Of a DNA stretch of 34,287 nt, positions 25,189 through 32,878 are shown piece after piece. The DNA comes from Scatomorpha stercorigallinarum (GTDB taxonomy: Bacteria; Bacillota; Clostridia; Oscillospirales; Oscillospiraceae). The stretch lies in assembly GCA_944387865.1 (NCBI GenBank), contig CALXGN010000020.1, forward strand, positions 1-34,287, read 5' to 3'. The notes under the pieces were generated by a model. That model saw nothing but the letters and a program-made list of their open reading frames with translations, did not search any database and was not told where the DNA came from. Numbering within the stretch: position 1 is the stretch's first letter; every line of letters starts with the position of its first letter. The translations under genes and the position numbers were made by a program.

Positions 25189-28100
25189 TCAATTTTCCAG
25201 CCCTGAGAAGGCGTCGCTGACATACAGGTTATTGCCGGAGGCGTCCTCAATGTGCCGGAAGTCAGAGAACTGGAACCAATACATCTCGCCGTCCGGCGCT
25301 ATGACGCTGGCCCAGCTTTTGTTATCGGTGCTGTAGAAGATGAGGTCCGTGCCGGCGGGGAGGGTGGACTGCTCGCTCCCCGTGTCCGGCTGCGCGTAGG
25401 CGCGCAGGGGCTCAAGGGTGGTCACGGGGCCCGCGGCCTCTTCGCCGCCGGGGATGATGAACAGCTCCTGCTCCACGGGCACGACGGCCGGCGCGCCGTT
25501 TTCGTACACCATCTTGTACTTTTGCAGATACCGCCAGTCGCTGTTGAGCAGTCCGAGGGGCAGGCGGCCGGCCGCGCCGCCGCCGCGGCCGTAAAATGTG
25601 AGCTCGTCCGCTCCGCCGTCCTCGTTCCACAGCGGCTCCACGCCCGGCAGGGAGCCGCCGACGAGGGAGAGGGCGCCGTCCTTATACTGCGCGAGCGCCG
25701 TGCGGGCGGAGCCGCCCGCGTCCCGGTAGCCGAGGGCTATTTCCAGAAGTCCGTCCGCGGTGTCCATGTCCACGATCTTCGCGTAGGGCAGCATGTCCGC
25801 CCCGAGCCCGGCGAGGGCTGCGGAATAGTCCGTGCCGTTTATCACGAGCCGGCCCACGCCGCCCGCGGCGCTGTAGCTCACGGTCTCGCGCGCGCCGGGG
25901 CCGTCGAGGTGCACGCTGTGCTCCACGCCGTCCATCAGCTCAACGCGCTGGGGCACGGGGTCGCTCATGGCGCAGCAGCGGCCCTCGGGGGTGAAGGTGT
26001 ACACGCTCTCCCAGAGCTCGCCGCCCCTGACGCTGGTCGCATAGAGGCGCAGATAGCCGTCATCGGTCAGGCCCTCTATGCCGTCGAAGGTGATGTGGTC
26101 CGCGTCCTCGATCAGGATGGCGTGGGGGATATTTTCGCAGCTTATCCAGCTCGCCCCGCCGTTGAAGGTCAGGTAGAGCGCGGGGAAATAGCTGTCCGGG
26201 TCCGCGACGCTGACATAGCCCACATCCGGGCTGATGAATTGCGAGGAGTGGTCGCCATAGAGCGAGCCGCTGCCCACGTAGGTCGAGGGCGGCTGGGCGG
26301 TGGAGGCCTGCCAGGTGAGGCCGCCGTCGCCGGTGAAGAACACGTCCGCCAGAACGTCGTGGTCGGTCGTGCGGAACACCGTGATGGCCGCGTTGTCCTC
26401 ATCTATCGCGCTGCCGGATATGCGGTATATATGATACCCGCCGCTGAGGGAGATCTCCACGCCCTCCGCCCCGGTGTAGGAGGCGTAGATATCGGAAAGG
26501 CTGTAGCCGTCGCTGTAGACGGAAAGCCCGCCGAGGGAATACATGCGTTGGCTCGATGAGGGCATCCAGCCGTGCCGGGCGGCGAGGTCGTCCCACACCG
26601 CCTGCGGCAGCTCGGCGCCGCCCACGCTGACGGAGCCGTCGCCGCCGCCGTCCGCCTGCCGGAAGGCGAGCGCGCCGGAGAGGAAGAGGTCGCGGCCGGA
26701 GCCTTCGGGGTCGAAAAGGAGGCTTTCCCCGTCCCTGGTGAAAACAAAGCTCTCGCCGCTGTCCGAGGTGAGCGTCACAACGCCGTCCGCGCTGTAGCGG
26801 CCCTCGATGGCGTCCAGCTGGGAGCCGCGCGTGAGGCTGAAGCGGCCGTCGCCGCCGAGCGTGAGCACGGGGCAGAGCCCGGCGCGGGCGGTGTCGCCTT
26901 CGCTGAGGTCGGCGTACCATATGCCGGCGGCCTCCGCCGTGCCCTCCAGCGAGGCGCTCAGGACAAAGGCGTCGCCGTCGGCGAGCGTGCGGCTGCTGCG
27001 CGCCTGCGGGTAATAGCGCAGCTCGTCGGAGCCCTCGGCGACGAACGCCAGATTGCCCTCGCGCTGCTCCAGCAGGTAGCTCCCGCCGCCATACGCGGCG
27101 AGCGTCACCGCTGCGCCGTCCACGTTGTAGAGCCCGTCCGCGCGGGACTGGTCCTCGCGCCCGAGGTTGAGGCTGAAGCTGCCGTCGTCGCGCAGCGTGA
27201 GCACGGGCACGCCCGCACCGTTTTCCATGACGTAGACGCCGGGCGTGAAGCCGTCCGTCTCAGTCTGCGCGCCGGTGAAGGCGCAGGCGGTGGTAAAGGC
27301 GACGAGCAGCAGCACGGCGGCCAGGGAGACGGCCGCATTTTTTGGTTTTTTCACGATCATATCAACCCTTTCCCTGATGTTCCGTTTGCTTCCTGTCATT
27401 GTCGTGGCGGCGCTCAGCAGGTCGCCGGCGCGGCGGGCGGGGGAGACAAGGCCCACCAGCGTGAGGCCGTAGCGGTAGCGCTCGCCCTCGCCCAGGCGCG
27501 CGATGGCCCGTTCGTCGCAGGCGAGCTCGCAGTCGCTGCGCGCCGCCGCCGCGCCCAGCCAGACGATGGGGTCCCACCAGTAGAGCGCCAGGCAGAGCCC
27601 GCGCAGCAGCGCCCATATATGGTCGCCGCGGCGGTAGTGCGCCGTCTCGTGCGCCAGGACATGCCGCCGGGCTTCCCCGTCACCGGCCACCGCCGGCGGG
27701 AGATAGACGGCCGGGCGCGGCAGGCCGAAGATGCAGGGCGAGCGCAGGCCCTCCGCGGCGTAGACGTCCAGGCCCTCGTGCCGGAAGAGGAATTGCCGCC
27801 GCCGGCGCAGCGAGCGGGCGCAGGAGAGGTTTATGAACAGGAACCATCCGCCCACACAGACAGACCCCGCCGCCCAGGCGGCTTTGAGCGCCTCCCGCAC
27901 GCCCCAGGCGGGCGCGCCATGCGTATCGGGGCCCACGGCCGCGGCCGCGCCACCTTCCGCGGGCGCTTCGCTGACGGCGGGCGCGCTTTCAAAGGCCGGG
28001 GGCGCCCCGCCGGGGGCCGGGGCGGAGGATGCCGCCGCCTCTGCGCTGCCTTCCGCCGGCGCGGGCAGCGCGGAGGGGGATACATAGACGTAGGACGGTG

Positions 28101-28305
28101 CCTGCGCCGGCGCGGCCGCCGGCTGGGGCAGGGCGTTCATCAGCGAGAACGGGCTTGGCATCAGCGGTATGGGCAGCAGCAGCCGCAGCAGCGCCAGCGC
28201 CCAGAGCGCGCAGCGGAAGCGGCTGGTGAGATGCTTTTTAAACACCGCGCGCACGGCCAGCAGCAGCAAAATGAGCGCCGAGCCGGAGATGGCGGCCTCA
28301 ACCAT
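25189..28305 (-). CDS. BlaR1/MecR1-like M56 metallopeptidase with giant extracytoplasmic sensor region
   Basis: 1038 residues. Two N-terminal membrane helices are followed by a Pro/Ala-rich loop (about 60-135), a further helix, then the M56 protease with zinc motif HETAH (219-223) and ELACD (260-264). A last helix (VSLAAVLLLVAFTTACAF) leads into about 690 residues outside the cell. That part has two similar units (VLTLRDDGSFSLNLG and VLTLGGDGRFSLTRG, each followed by a GLYNVDG- or GRYSADG-type turn), two Asp-box-like motifs (TGDGGLTW and FNGGASW), and an SH3-like C-terminus (LPAGTDLIFYSTDNKSWASV). No penicillin-binding domain is seen. It presumably senses an external cue and cleaves the BlaI repressor encoded eight bases overlapping upstream. 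Confidence 0.85.
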   Translation of the reverse strand: MVEAAISGSALILLLLAVRAVFKKHLTSRFRCALWALALLRLLLPIPLMPSPFSLMNALPQPAAAPAQAPSYVYVSPSALPAPAEGSAEAAASSAPAPGGAPPAFESAPAVSEAPAEGGAAAAVGPDTHGAPAWGVREALKAAWAAGSVCVGGWFLFINLSCARSLRRRRQFLFRHEGLDVYAAEGLRSPCIFGLPRPAVYLPPAVAGDGEARRHVLAHETAHYRRGDHIWALLRGLCLALYWWDPIVWLGAAAARSDCELACDERAIARLGEGERYRYGLTLVGLVSPARRAGDLLSAATTMTGSKRNIRERVDMIVKKPKNAAVSLAAVLLLVAFTTACAFTGAQTETDGFTPGVYVMENGAGVPVLTLRDDGSFSLNLGREDQSRADGLYNVDGAAVTLAAYGGGSYLLEQREGNLAFVAEGSDELRYYPQARSSRTLADGDAFVLSASLEGTAEAAGIWYADLSEGDTARAGLCPVLTLGGDGRFSLTRGSQLDAIEGRYSADGVVTLTSDSGESFVFTRDGESLLFDPEGSGRDLFLSGALAFRQADGGGDGSVSVGGAELPQAVWDDLAARHGWMPSSSQRMYSLGGLSVYSDGYSLSDIYASYTGAEGVEISLSGGYHIYRISGSAIDEDNAAITVFRTTDHDVLADVFFTGDGGLTWQASTAQPPSTYVGSGSLYGDHSSQFISPDVGYVSVADPDSYFPALYLTFNGGASWISCENIPHAILIEDADHITFDGIEGLTDDGYLRLYATSVRGGELWESVYTFTPEGRCCAMSDPVPQRVELMDGVEHSVHLDGPGARETVSYSAAGGVGRLVINGTDYSAALAGLGADMLPYAKIVDMDTADGLLEIALGYRDAGGSARTALAQYKDGALSLVGGSLPGVEPLWNEDGGADELTFYGRGGGAAGRLPLGLLNSDWRYLQKYKMVYENGAPAVVPVEQELFIIPGGEEAAGPVTTLEPLRAYAQPDTGSEQSTLPAGTDLIFYSTDNKSWASVIAPDGEMYWFQFSDFRHIEDASGNNLYVSDAFSGLEN

Positions 28306-28687
28306 CGCCGCCCACCTCCTCTTCCGCCCGCCGCAGGATGGCGACCAGCTCGTCTATCTCCTCGCGGCTCAGCTCGTGATTCGCGGCCATGCAGCTCATC
28401 ATGGAGCCCAGGCTGCCGCCGTATACGCGCCCGAGGAAGGAGCGCGTTTCGCTCAGCGCGGCGCCCTCGCGGCTGATGAGGGCGCTGTAGAGCTTGGGGG
28501 AGACGGCGTCGTCGCACGCGACGGCGCCCTTTTCGATGAGCCGCGAGAGCATGATGAACACCGTGCTCTTCGACCAGCCCGTCTCGCCGCGGAGCGCCTT
28601 CACCAGCGCGCCCACGCTCGCCGGGCCCTTCCACAGCTCGTTCATGAGGGTCCACTCGCCGTCCGAAAGCCTTATCTTGCCGTCCAT
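28298..28687 (-). CDS. blaI: BlaI/MecI/CopY-family repressor
   Basis: 129 residues: an N-terminal winged helix (IRLSDGEWTLMNELW, SVGALVKALRGETGWSKSTVFIMLSRLIEKGAV) and a C-terminal dimerisation helix region. In this family the adjacent membrane M56 protease triggers cleavage of the repressor. The ATG has AGGAGG seven bases upstream. The end overlaps the M56 gene by eight bases, so the two are coupled. Two TACA/TGTA-type dyads on its promoter fit autorepression. The regulated target beyond this pair is not visible, and no beta-lactamase is present. Confidence 0.9.
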   Translation of the reverse strand: MDGKIRLSDGEWTLMNELWKGPASVGALVKALRGETGWSKSTVFIMLSRLIEKGAVACDDAVSPKLYSALISREGAALSETRSFLGRVYGGSLGSMMSCMAANHELSREEIDELVAILRRAEEEVGGDG

Positions 28688-28706
28688 ATTACATTCCTCC
28701 TGTGCG

Positions 28707-28755
28707 GTTTACATCTGTTACCCTGACTATATCACAGAAGTTGACACTTGTAAAC
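28707..28755 (-). promoter_or_regulatory. blaI promoter with two BlaI-like operators
   Basis: On the minus strand TTTACA (28749-28754), a 17-base spacer and TATAGT (28726-28731). Two dyads of the form TTACA-NN-TGT lie at 28740-28755 (over the -35) and 28707-28721 (downstream of the start site). Their centres are about three helical turns apart. Confidence 0.8.
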
Positions 28756-28760
28756 CCCTA

Positions 28761-28798
28761 AAATAAGAAAATGCCGGGGAAAATGTCCCCGGCAAAAA
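28761..28798 (-). terminator. terminator of the ybaK-like gene
   Basis: TGCCGGGG (28772-28779) pairs with CCCCGGCA (28787-28794). On the minus strand it is followed by TTTTCTTATTTT, which runs up to the blaI -35. Confidence 0.8.
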
Positions 28799-28852
28799 CC
28801 GTGTTCAAAAGCGCCCGGCCGCGAGGCGTGCGGCCCTGTTTCAGCAGTGCGC

Positions 28853-29335
28853 TCAGGCGGCGCCCTCGGGCAGCTTGCAGACGTCTATCCACTCTTTCGC
28901 GTTCGAATAGCGCCAGAGCTCGTCGAGGTCGAGCTCGATGGCGCTGTTGCCGCTGCCCACGGCGGGGAAGACGGTGGTAAAGCGCTTGAGGCTATCGTCC
29001 AGGTACACGTCCACGCCCTCGTTGATGCCGAAGGGGCAGACGCCGCCCACCGGGTGGCCGATGAGCTCCAGCACCTCGTCGGGCGAGAGCATTTTGGGCT
29101 TGAAGCCGAACCTGGCCTTGAACTTGTGGTTATCTATGCGCGCGTCCCCCGCGGCGAGGACCAGCAGCGCGCCGCCCTCCGGCTTTTTGAAGGAGAGCGA
29201 CTTGGCGATGCGCGCGCCCTCCACGCCCAGGGCTTTGGCGGCCAGCTCCACGGTGGCCGACGAGACGGTGAACTCGATCACGCGCTCCTCCATGCCGAAC
29301 TGGCGGAAGTAGGCGCGGCCTTTCTCGATTGACAT
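28853..29335 (-). CDS. YbaK/EbsC-family aminoacyl-tRNA deacylase
   Basis: 160 residues. Family pattern: KSLSFKKPEGGALLVLAAGDARID, then HKFKARFGFKPKMLSPDEV, the GHPVGGVCPFGI loop and a C-terminal FTTVFPAVGSGNSAIEL. YbaK-type enzymes hydrolyse mischarged tRNAs such as Cys-tRNA(Pro). The start is taken at 29335 (GAGG eight bases upstream); an ATG six bases earlier is possible but nearly touches the ribosome site. A longer frame to 29464 runs through the promoter and is excluded. It has its own consensus promoter and terminator, so it is monocistronic. Confidence 0.9.
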   Translation of the reverse strand: MSIEKGRAYFRQFGMEERVIEFTVSSATVELAAKALGVEGARIAKSLSFKKPEGGALLVLAAGDARIDNHKFKARFGFKPKMLSPDEVLELIGHPVGGVCPFGINEGVDVYLDDSLKRFTTVFPAVGSGNSAIELDLDELWRYSNAKEWIDVCKLPEGAA

Positions 29336-29380
29336 CTCCATTACCTCGCTTGGCGGCGCGTGGCCGCTGGAATGTGCAAA

Positions 29381-29409
29381 ATTATACACCGCGGCGGCCT
29401 GTATGTCAA
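29381..29409 (-). promoter_or_regulatory. consensus promoter of the ybaK-like gene
   Basis: On the minus strand a perfect TTGACA (29404-29409), 17-base spacer and perfect TATAAT (29381-29386), 46 bases before the ATG. Confidence 0.9.
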
Positions 29410-29470
29410 AGCAAAAGTGGAGATTCACAGTAGAAACGCGCCGAAGTTTGTGATAAAATAGCACACGGAG

Positions 29471-29848
29471 TCAGAATATGCTCCCCGGCGTCAGCCGCTC
29501 CATGCCGTAGAGCCCGCGCAGGCGGTAGATGAGCGCCTCGTAGTCCCCGGCGGCGGAGGCGTCGCGCGCGGCCACGCTGCCCAACGCGGCGCAGAAGGCG
29601 TCCGCCGTGGCGTCGATCTCCGAGTGGCGGATGAAAATGTGCGTGTAGCCCTCGGCCCCCTCCCAGGAGGAGAGCGCGCCGCGCAGCAGGGCCTCCGCCC
29701 GGCCGTAGTCGGCGTCCTCAAAGGCCGTGCGGGAGGATTCGACCGTGCCGGCCAGCTCGCCGGTGAAGCCGCGCAGGTAGCGCAGGTTGAGGAAGGACGC
29801 GCCAAAGAGCGCCAGCAGCAGCGCGGCCGCCGCCATCTCTCGCTTCAT
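29471..29848 (-). CDS. DUF4363-like small membrane-anchored protein
   Basis: 125 residues: a basic start MKREMAAAALLLALFGASFLNL forming an uncleaved signal anchor, then a helical, charged domain (SSRTAFEDADYGRAEALLRGALSSWE and later ATADAFCAALGSVAARD). The pattern of a short anchored helical hairpin matches DUF4363, function unknown. It starts inside the stop of the DUF421 gene (ATGA overlap), so the two proteins are made together. The same pairing occurs in other Clostridia to my knowledge, hinting at a complex. The frame continues upstream into the DUF421 gene, but only as shadow. Confidence 0.75.
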   Translation of the reverse strand: MKREMAAAALLLALFGASFLNLRYLRGFTGELAGTVESSRTAFEDADYGRAEALLRGALSSWEGAEGYTHIFIRHSEIDATADAFCAALGSVAARDASAAGDYEALIYRLRGLYGMERLTPGSIF

Positions 29849-30525
29849 GCGTCCGCCTCCTTTGCCGCGTAGTAGATGCGCCCACCCTCGTCCAGCGCGA
29901 AGATATAGACCTGCTCGGCGCCGTGCGCGCCGCGCTGCGCCAGCTCGCGCAGCAGCCAGCGCCGGTCGCGCCCCATGTAGCGCAGGTTGTCCTCCATCAC
30001 GCGCCCGTCGTCGATGAGCACCACGGCGTAGCCGCCGCCTTCCGGCTTCAGGCCCAGGTCGCGGGCGGAGGCGGGCTGGAACTCCGGGAACAGCAGCGTG
30101 TTCAGCACGCCGTTCGTCTCCAGCACGGCGTATTCCACCTGCGCGATGTCCGTCACGCCCTGGCCGCGCAGCTCCTCCGTGAGCTCGTCGATGGTGAAGC
30201 GGCAGCGGCGCATCTCGCCCTGGTCGATGACGCCCTTGCGGATGAGGAAGGCCGGCCGGCCATAGAGCAGCGAGCGGGCGCGCGAGCTCTTCATCGTCAC
30301 GCCAGAGATGATCACCTCGCAGCAGAAGAGCACGGCCACCGGCAGCAGCCCGTTCATCAGCGGTATGCCGATGTCCTGCAGCGGGTGGGCCGCCAGGTCG
30401 GCTATCAGCACGGCCACGGCCAGCTCGGGCAGCTCCAGCTCGCCCAGCTGCCGTTTGCCCATCAACCGCATGAAAAGCACCAGCGCAAAATAAACTATCA
30501 GCGTCCTGACGATGACGATCGCCAC
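29845..30525 (-). CDS. DUF421 (YetF/YrbG-like) membrane protein
   Basis: 226 residues. Three N-terminal membrane helices include the family-typical MRLMGKRQLGELELPEL. The cytoplasmic domain has GRPAFLIRKGVIDQGEMRRCRFTIDEL, LRGQGVTDIAQVEYAVLETNG and a C-terminal DGRVMEDNLRYMGRDRRWLL. Relatives in Bacillus are sporulation or envelope associated and of unknown biochemistry. The start is GTG at 30525 with GGGGGTG upstream. It is first of a two-gene operon with the DUF4363-like gene, divergent from guaA across 70 bases. Confidence 0.88.
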   Translation of the reverse strand: MAIVIVRTLIVYFALVLFMRLMGKRQLGELELPELAVAVLIADLAAHPLQDIGIPLMNGLLPVAVLFCCEVIISGVTMKSSRARSLLYGRPAFLIRKGVIDQGEMRRCRFTIDELTEELRGQGVTDIAQVEYAVLETNGVLNTLLFPEFQPASARDLGLKPEGGGYAVVLIDDGRVMEDNLRYMGRDRRWLLRELAQRGAHGAEQVYIFALDEGGRIYYAAKEADA

Positions 30526-30595
30526 GGATACACCCCCATGTCGGCAACAGCCACAAGCTTAAACATACATATTATTTATCAAACGGGAGGAAGTT

Positions 30596-31579
30596 ATGAG
30601 CGAAAACGCAAATAAGAGGCCGGAAATGGAGCGCATCACCACCCCTGAGCTGGCCGAAAAGTTTATATCCGGGCAGCTGGAGGCCCTGCGCGCGCAGATA
30701 GGCTCCGGCAAAGTGCTGCTGGCCCTCTCCGGCGGCGTGGACAGCTCCGTGGTGGCGGCGCTGCTGATAAAGGCCGTGGGCGAACAGCTGGAGTGCGTGC
30801 ACGTCAACCACGGGCTGATGCGCAAGGGCGAGAGCGAGCAGGTCATCGAGGTGTTCAAGAACCAGCTTGGCGCCAACCTCACGTATGTGGACGCCACGGA
30901 CCGCTTCCTGGACAAGCTCGCCGGCGTGGCCGACCCTGAGCAGAAGCGCAAGATCATCGGTGCGGAGTTCATCCGCGTGTTCGAGGAGGAGGCGCGCAAG
31001 CTCTCCGGCATCGGCTTCCTCGCCCAGGGCACCATCTATCCCGACATCGTGGAGTCCGGCCCCGTCAAGAGCCACCACAACGTGGGCGGCCTGCCGGAGG
31101 ACCTGCGCTTCGAGCTGGTGGAGCCGCTGAAGTTCCTCTATAAGGACGAAGTGCGCGTGGTGGGCAAGGCCCTGGGCCTGCCCGACTCGATGGTCTACCG
31201 CCAGCCGTTCCCGGGCCCGGGCCTGGGCGTGCGCTGCGTGGGAGCCATCACGCGCGAGCGCCTGGCCGCCGTGCGCGAGAGCGACGCCATACTGCGCGAG
31301 GAGTTCGCCGCCGCGGGGCTGGACAAGCGCGTCTGGCAGTATTTCACCGTGGTGCCGGACATCACCAGCACCGGCGTGCGCGGCGGCGTGCGCGTGGACG
31401 CCTGGCCGGTGGTCATCCGCGCGGTGAACACGCGTGATGCCATGACTGCGGAGGTCGAGCCCCTCGACTGGCCGCTGATGCAGAAGATCACCGAGCGCAT
31501 CCTCAACGAAGTCCCCGCCGTCAACCGCGTCCTCTACGACATGTCCCCCAAGCCCCCCGCGACGATAGAATGGGAATGA
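30596..31579 (+). CDS. guaA: GMP synthase, ATP-pyrophosphatase subunit only
   Basis: 327 residues covering the ATP-PPase and dimerisation domains of GMP synthase, which aminates XMP to GMP. The PP-loop SGGVDSS lies at about residues 46-52. The dimerisation part contains QPFPGPGLGVRCVG, and the normal C-terminus PPATIEWE is intact. The amidotransferase half, which makes up the first ~190 residues of the usual ~510-residue bacterial enzyme, is missing and no matching gene is in the window. The ribosome site is GGGAGGAAG. The gene may work with a separately encoded glutaminase subunit, as in archaea, or with ammonia. The 3' end is a known integration site for mobile elements. Confidence 0.92.
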   Translation: MSENANKRPEMERITTPELAEKFISGQLEALRAQIGSGKVLLALSGGVDSSVVAALLIKAVGEQLECVHVNHGLMRKGESEQVIEVFKNQLGANLTYVDATDRFLDKLAGVADPEQKRKIIGAEFIRVFEEEARKLSGIGFLAQGTIYPDIVESGPVKSHHNVGGLPEDLRFELVEPLKFLYKDEVRVVGKALGLPDSMVYRQPFPGPGLGVRCVGAITRERLAAVRESDAILREEFAAAGLDKRVWQYFTVVPDITSTGVRGGVRVDAWPVVIRAVNTRDAMTAEVEPLDWPLMQKITERILNEVPAVNRVLYDMSPKPPATIEWE

Positions 31580-31655
31580 TTTCAGAAGCCCGGAAAAGCC
31601 TGATATAACTGGGTTTTCCAAGGCTTGATGCCCTCCGTGGCAACGATTTGGCAAC
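31555..31655. other. candidate attachment region at the 3' end of guaA
   Basis: The last codons of guaA (ATAGAATGGGAATGA, 31565-31579) match the conserved sequence that guaA-targeting islands use. Directly after it lie an imperfect inverted repeat (AAGCC.GGAAAA / TTTTCC..GGCTT, 31586-31626) and two direct TGGCAAC repeats 11 bases apart (31638-31644, 31649-31655), a spacing seen at integrase arm sites. From here base composition falls. The right end of the element is outside the window, so the duplicated core cannot be checked. Confidence 0.5.
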
Positions 31656-31676
31656 AGTTTTCATTATTCCACAGAG

Positions 31677-31719
31677 AAAGAGCTACCTGATTTGCAAAAG
31701 TCAGGTAGCTCTTTTTATT
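31677..31719. terminator. bidirectional terminator at the left end of the element
   Basis: AAAGAGCTACCTGA (31677-31690) pairs with TCAGGTAGCTCTTT (31701-31714) around a ten-base loop, followed by TTATTTT on the plus side. It separates guaA from the convergent XRE gene. Confidence 0.85.
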
Positions 31720-32256
31720 TTACTTCTCTTTGTCCGGCTGCTTTTTGAATTCTTCCGCCAGCAAATCGCTGAGACCTTGGGAGGGGACAACCTTGTGCCA
31801 GTGGCCTGTGGTATCAAACTCCGGGTAGCGGTAACGCCAGCGGTCGTAGTCCTCTTTGCTGATCTCCCCCGATTTCAGCTTGGCCGCCTGTTCGCCCCAG
31901 GCGCAGAGCATCTCATGGAGCCGGGCTGCATCCTTGCCTTGGAACACATCCACCCGAAGATGAATTTCTCCATCGCACTCACAAATTTTCAGGCCATAAC
32001 AGTCCTCAAGGGTAAAGAGTGTGTGCATGAGGCCCACATAGGAGTCTATATCTGGCACATCCAAAGCATGGGGAGAGACATCCAATATCTGTGCCAGCGC
32101 GGTCGTCAGGTCTGCCTTGGGCGTCCGCGATCCGTTCTCGTATTGGGCAAGGCGGACATCGGCGGACTTCTCCGGGAAGCCCAGCGCCATACCGAGATAT
32201 TTCTGCGTCATGCCGCGCAGAATGCGGAAAAAGTGAATGCGTTCTCCAATCGCCAT
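31720..32256 (-). CDS. XRE-family repressor of the mobile element
   Basis: 178 residues. An N-terminal Cro/CI helix-turn-helix (about residues 3-62: IGERIHFFRILRGMTQKYLGMALGF, VRLAQYENGSRTPKADLTTALAQILDVS) is followed by an acidic domain with LEDCYGLKICECDGEIHLRVDVF and a C-terminal RWRYRYPEFD segment. The second half is not recognised. The start is ATG at 32256 with GGAG nine bases before; a TTG nine bases earlier is less likely. The gene is divergent from the excisionase-integrase genes across a control region with a repeated ATGCTTAG motif, the typical layout of an element's master repressor. Confidence 0.85.
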   Translation of the reverse strand: MAIGERIHFFRILRGMTQKYLGMALGFPEKSADVRLAQYENGSRTPKADLTTALAQILDVSPHALDVPDIDSYVGLMHTLFTLEDCYGLKICECDGEIHLRVDVFQGKDAARLHEMLCAWGEQAAKLKSGEISKEDYDRWRYRYPEFDTTGHWHKVVPSQGLSDLLAEEFKKQPDKEK

Positions 32257-32291
32257 AACGGCCAACTCCTATCTGGATTCTTGATAGATTC

Positions 32292-32392
32292 AGCATAGCA
32301 GAAATGCTTAGGATAGTCAAGAGAAATCTAAACAAATTTATTTAATATTTTTCCGCAAACCGCTTGACTTTAACTGTTATGCTTAGTATAAT
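32292..32392. promoter_or_regulatory. divergent control region of the element (two promoters, repeated operator)
   Basis: Minus strand: TTGACT (32315-32320), 17-base spacer, TATGCT (32292-32297), driving the XRE gene. Plus strand: TTGACT (32364-32369), 17-base spacer, TATAAT (32387-32392), driving the excisionase-integrase side. The sequence ATGCTTAG(G/T)ATA occurs in both spacers (32304 and 32379) in the same orientation, a good candidate operator for the XRE protein. The plus leader is nearly 290 bases to the excisionase start. Confidence 0.78.
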
Positions 32393-32478
32393 GAAGATGA
32401 TATAAGCAAATAAGTTTAAGCCACAAAAATTTTACAAATTGGATACCCCCAAAACGGCGAAAAAATGTCCGTTGTAAA

Positions 32479-32646
32479 GTGAGAGGGGGAATTTCAGACG
32501 CAGCAAAACTGAATGACCGTCCGACAGATACTTTCTCCGGGGAAGCAGGCGACGATATGAGCGTGCCAAGGAGGAAAACAAACGGCACAGCGCCGGAAAG
32601 GGTTGCCTGTCAGAGTCTGAAGGGTGAAACGGCAAATACAAAATGA
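32479..32646 (+). CDS. possible small protein in the leader before the excisionase
   Basis: An open frame without stops runs from 32401 to 32646. With a GTG start at 32479 it gives 55 residues; with ATG at 32557 it gives 29. The end reads PRRKTNGTAPERVACQSLKG. Neither start has a convincing ribosome site, and no family is recognised. It lies between the element's plus promoter and the excisionase, where small unannotated genes or leader peptides are common. It may equally be untranslated leader. It overlaps another, longer frame for the excisionase by a few bases upstream of its chosen start. Confidence 0.3.
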   Translation: MRGGISDAAKLNDRPTDTFSGEAGDDMSVPRRKTNGTAPERVACQSLKGETANTK

Positions 32647-32677
32647 TTATGACAAGGAAAGGAAGGGATTTTTGCGT

Positions 32678-32878
32678 ATGGCAGAAAAACAGTCGTTTAT
32701 GCGAGTCGATGAAGTGGCGCAGGAATTGGGCGTTTCCAAATCCTACGCTTACAAAATCGTGCAGAAGCTTAATGCAGAGTTGAAAAGCCTCGGTTACTTG
32801 ACCATATCGGGCAGAGTCAATCGAAAGTTCTTCTACGAGAAGCTGTGCTACGGCGAAAAGGAAGGGAGGGGTATCTGA
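32678..32878 (+). CDS. excisionase-like small HTH protein
   Basis: 66 residues containing a MerR/Xis-type helix-turn-helix: FMRVDEVAQELGVSKSYAYKIVQKLNAEL, then a wing YLTISGRVNRKFFYEKL. Proteins of this type lie immediately before tyrosine integrases in clostridial elements and direct excision. The frame is open upstream to 32624, but the ATG at 32678 (AAGGAAGGG about ten bases upstream) fits the family's start MAEKQSFMRV. Its stop overlaps the integrase start (TGATG), so the two are coupled. Confidence 0.8.
   Translation: MAEKQSFMRVDEVAQELGVSKSYAYKIVQKLNAELKSLGYLTISGRVNRKFFYEKLCYGEKEGRGI

Noticed and set aside
26572..28476. A 634-residue frame on the plus strand opposite the M56 sensor
   Set aside because: Ala/Gly/Arg-rich antisense shadow without motifs; the minus strand has the HETAH protease and the overlapping blaI gene.
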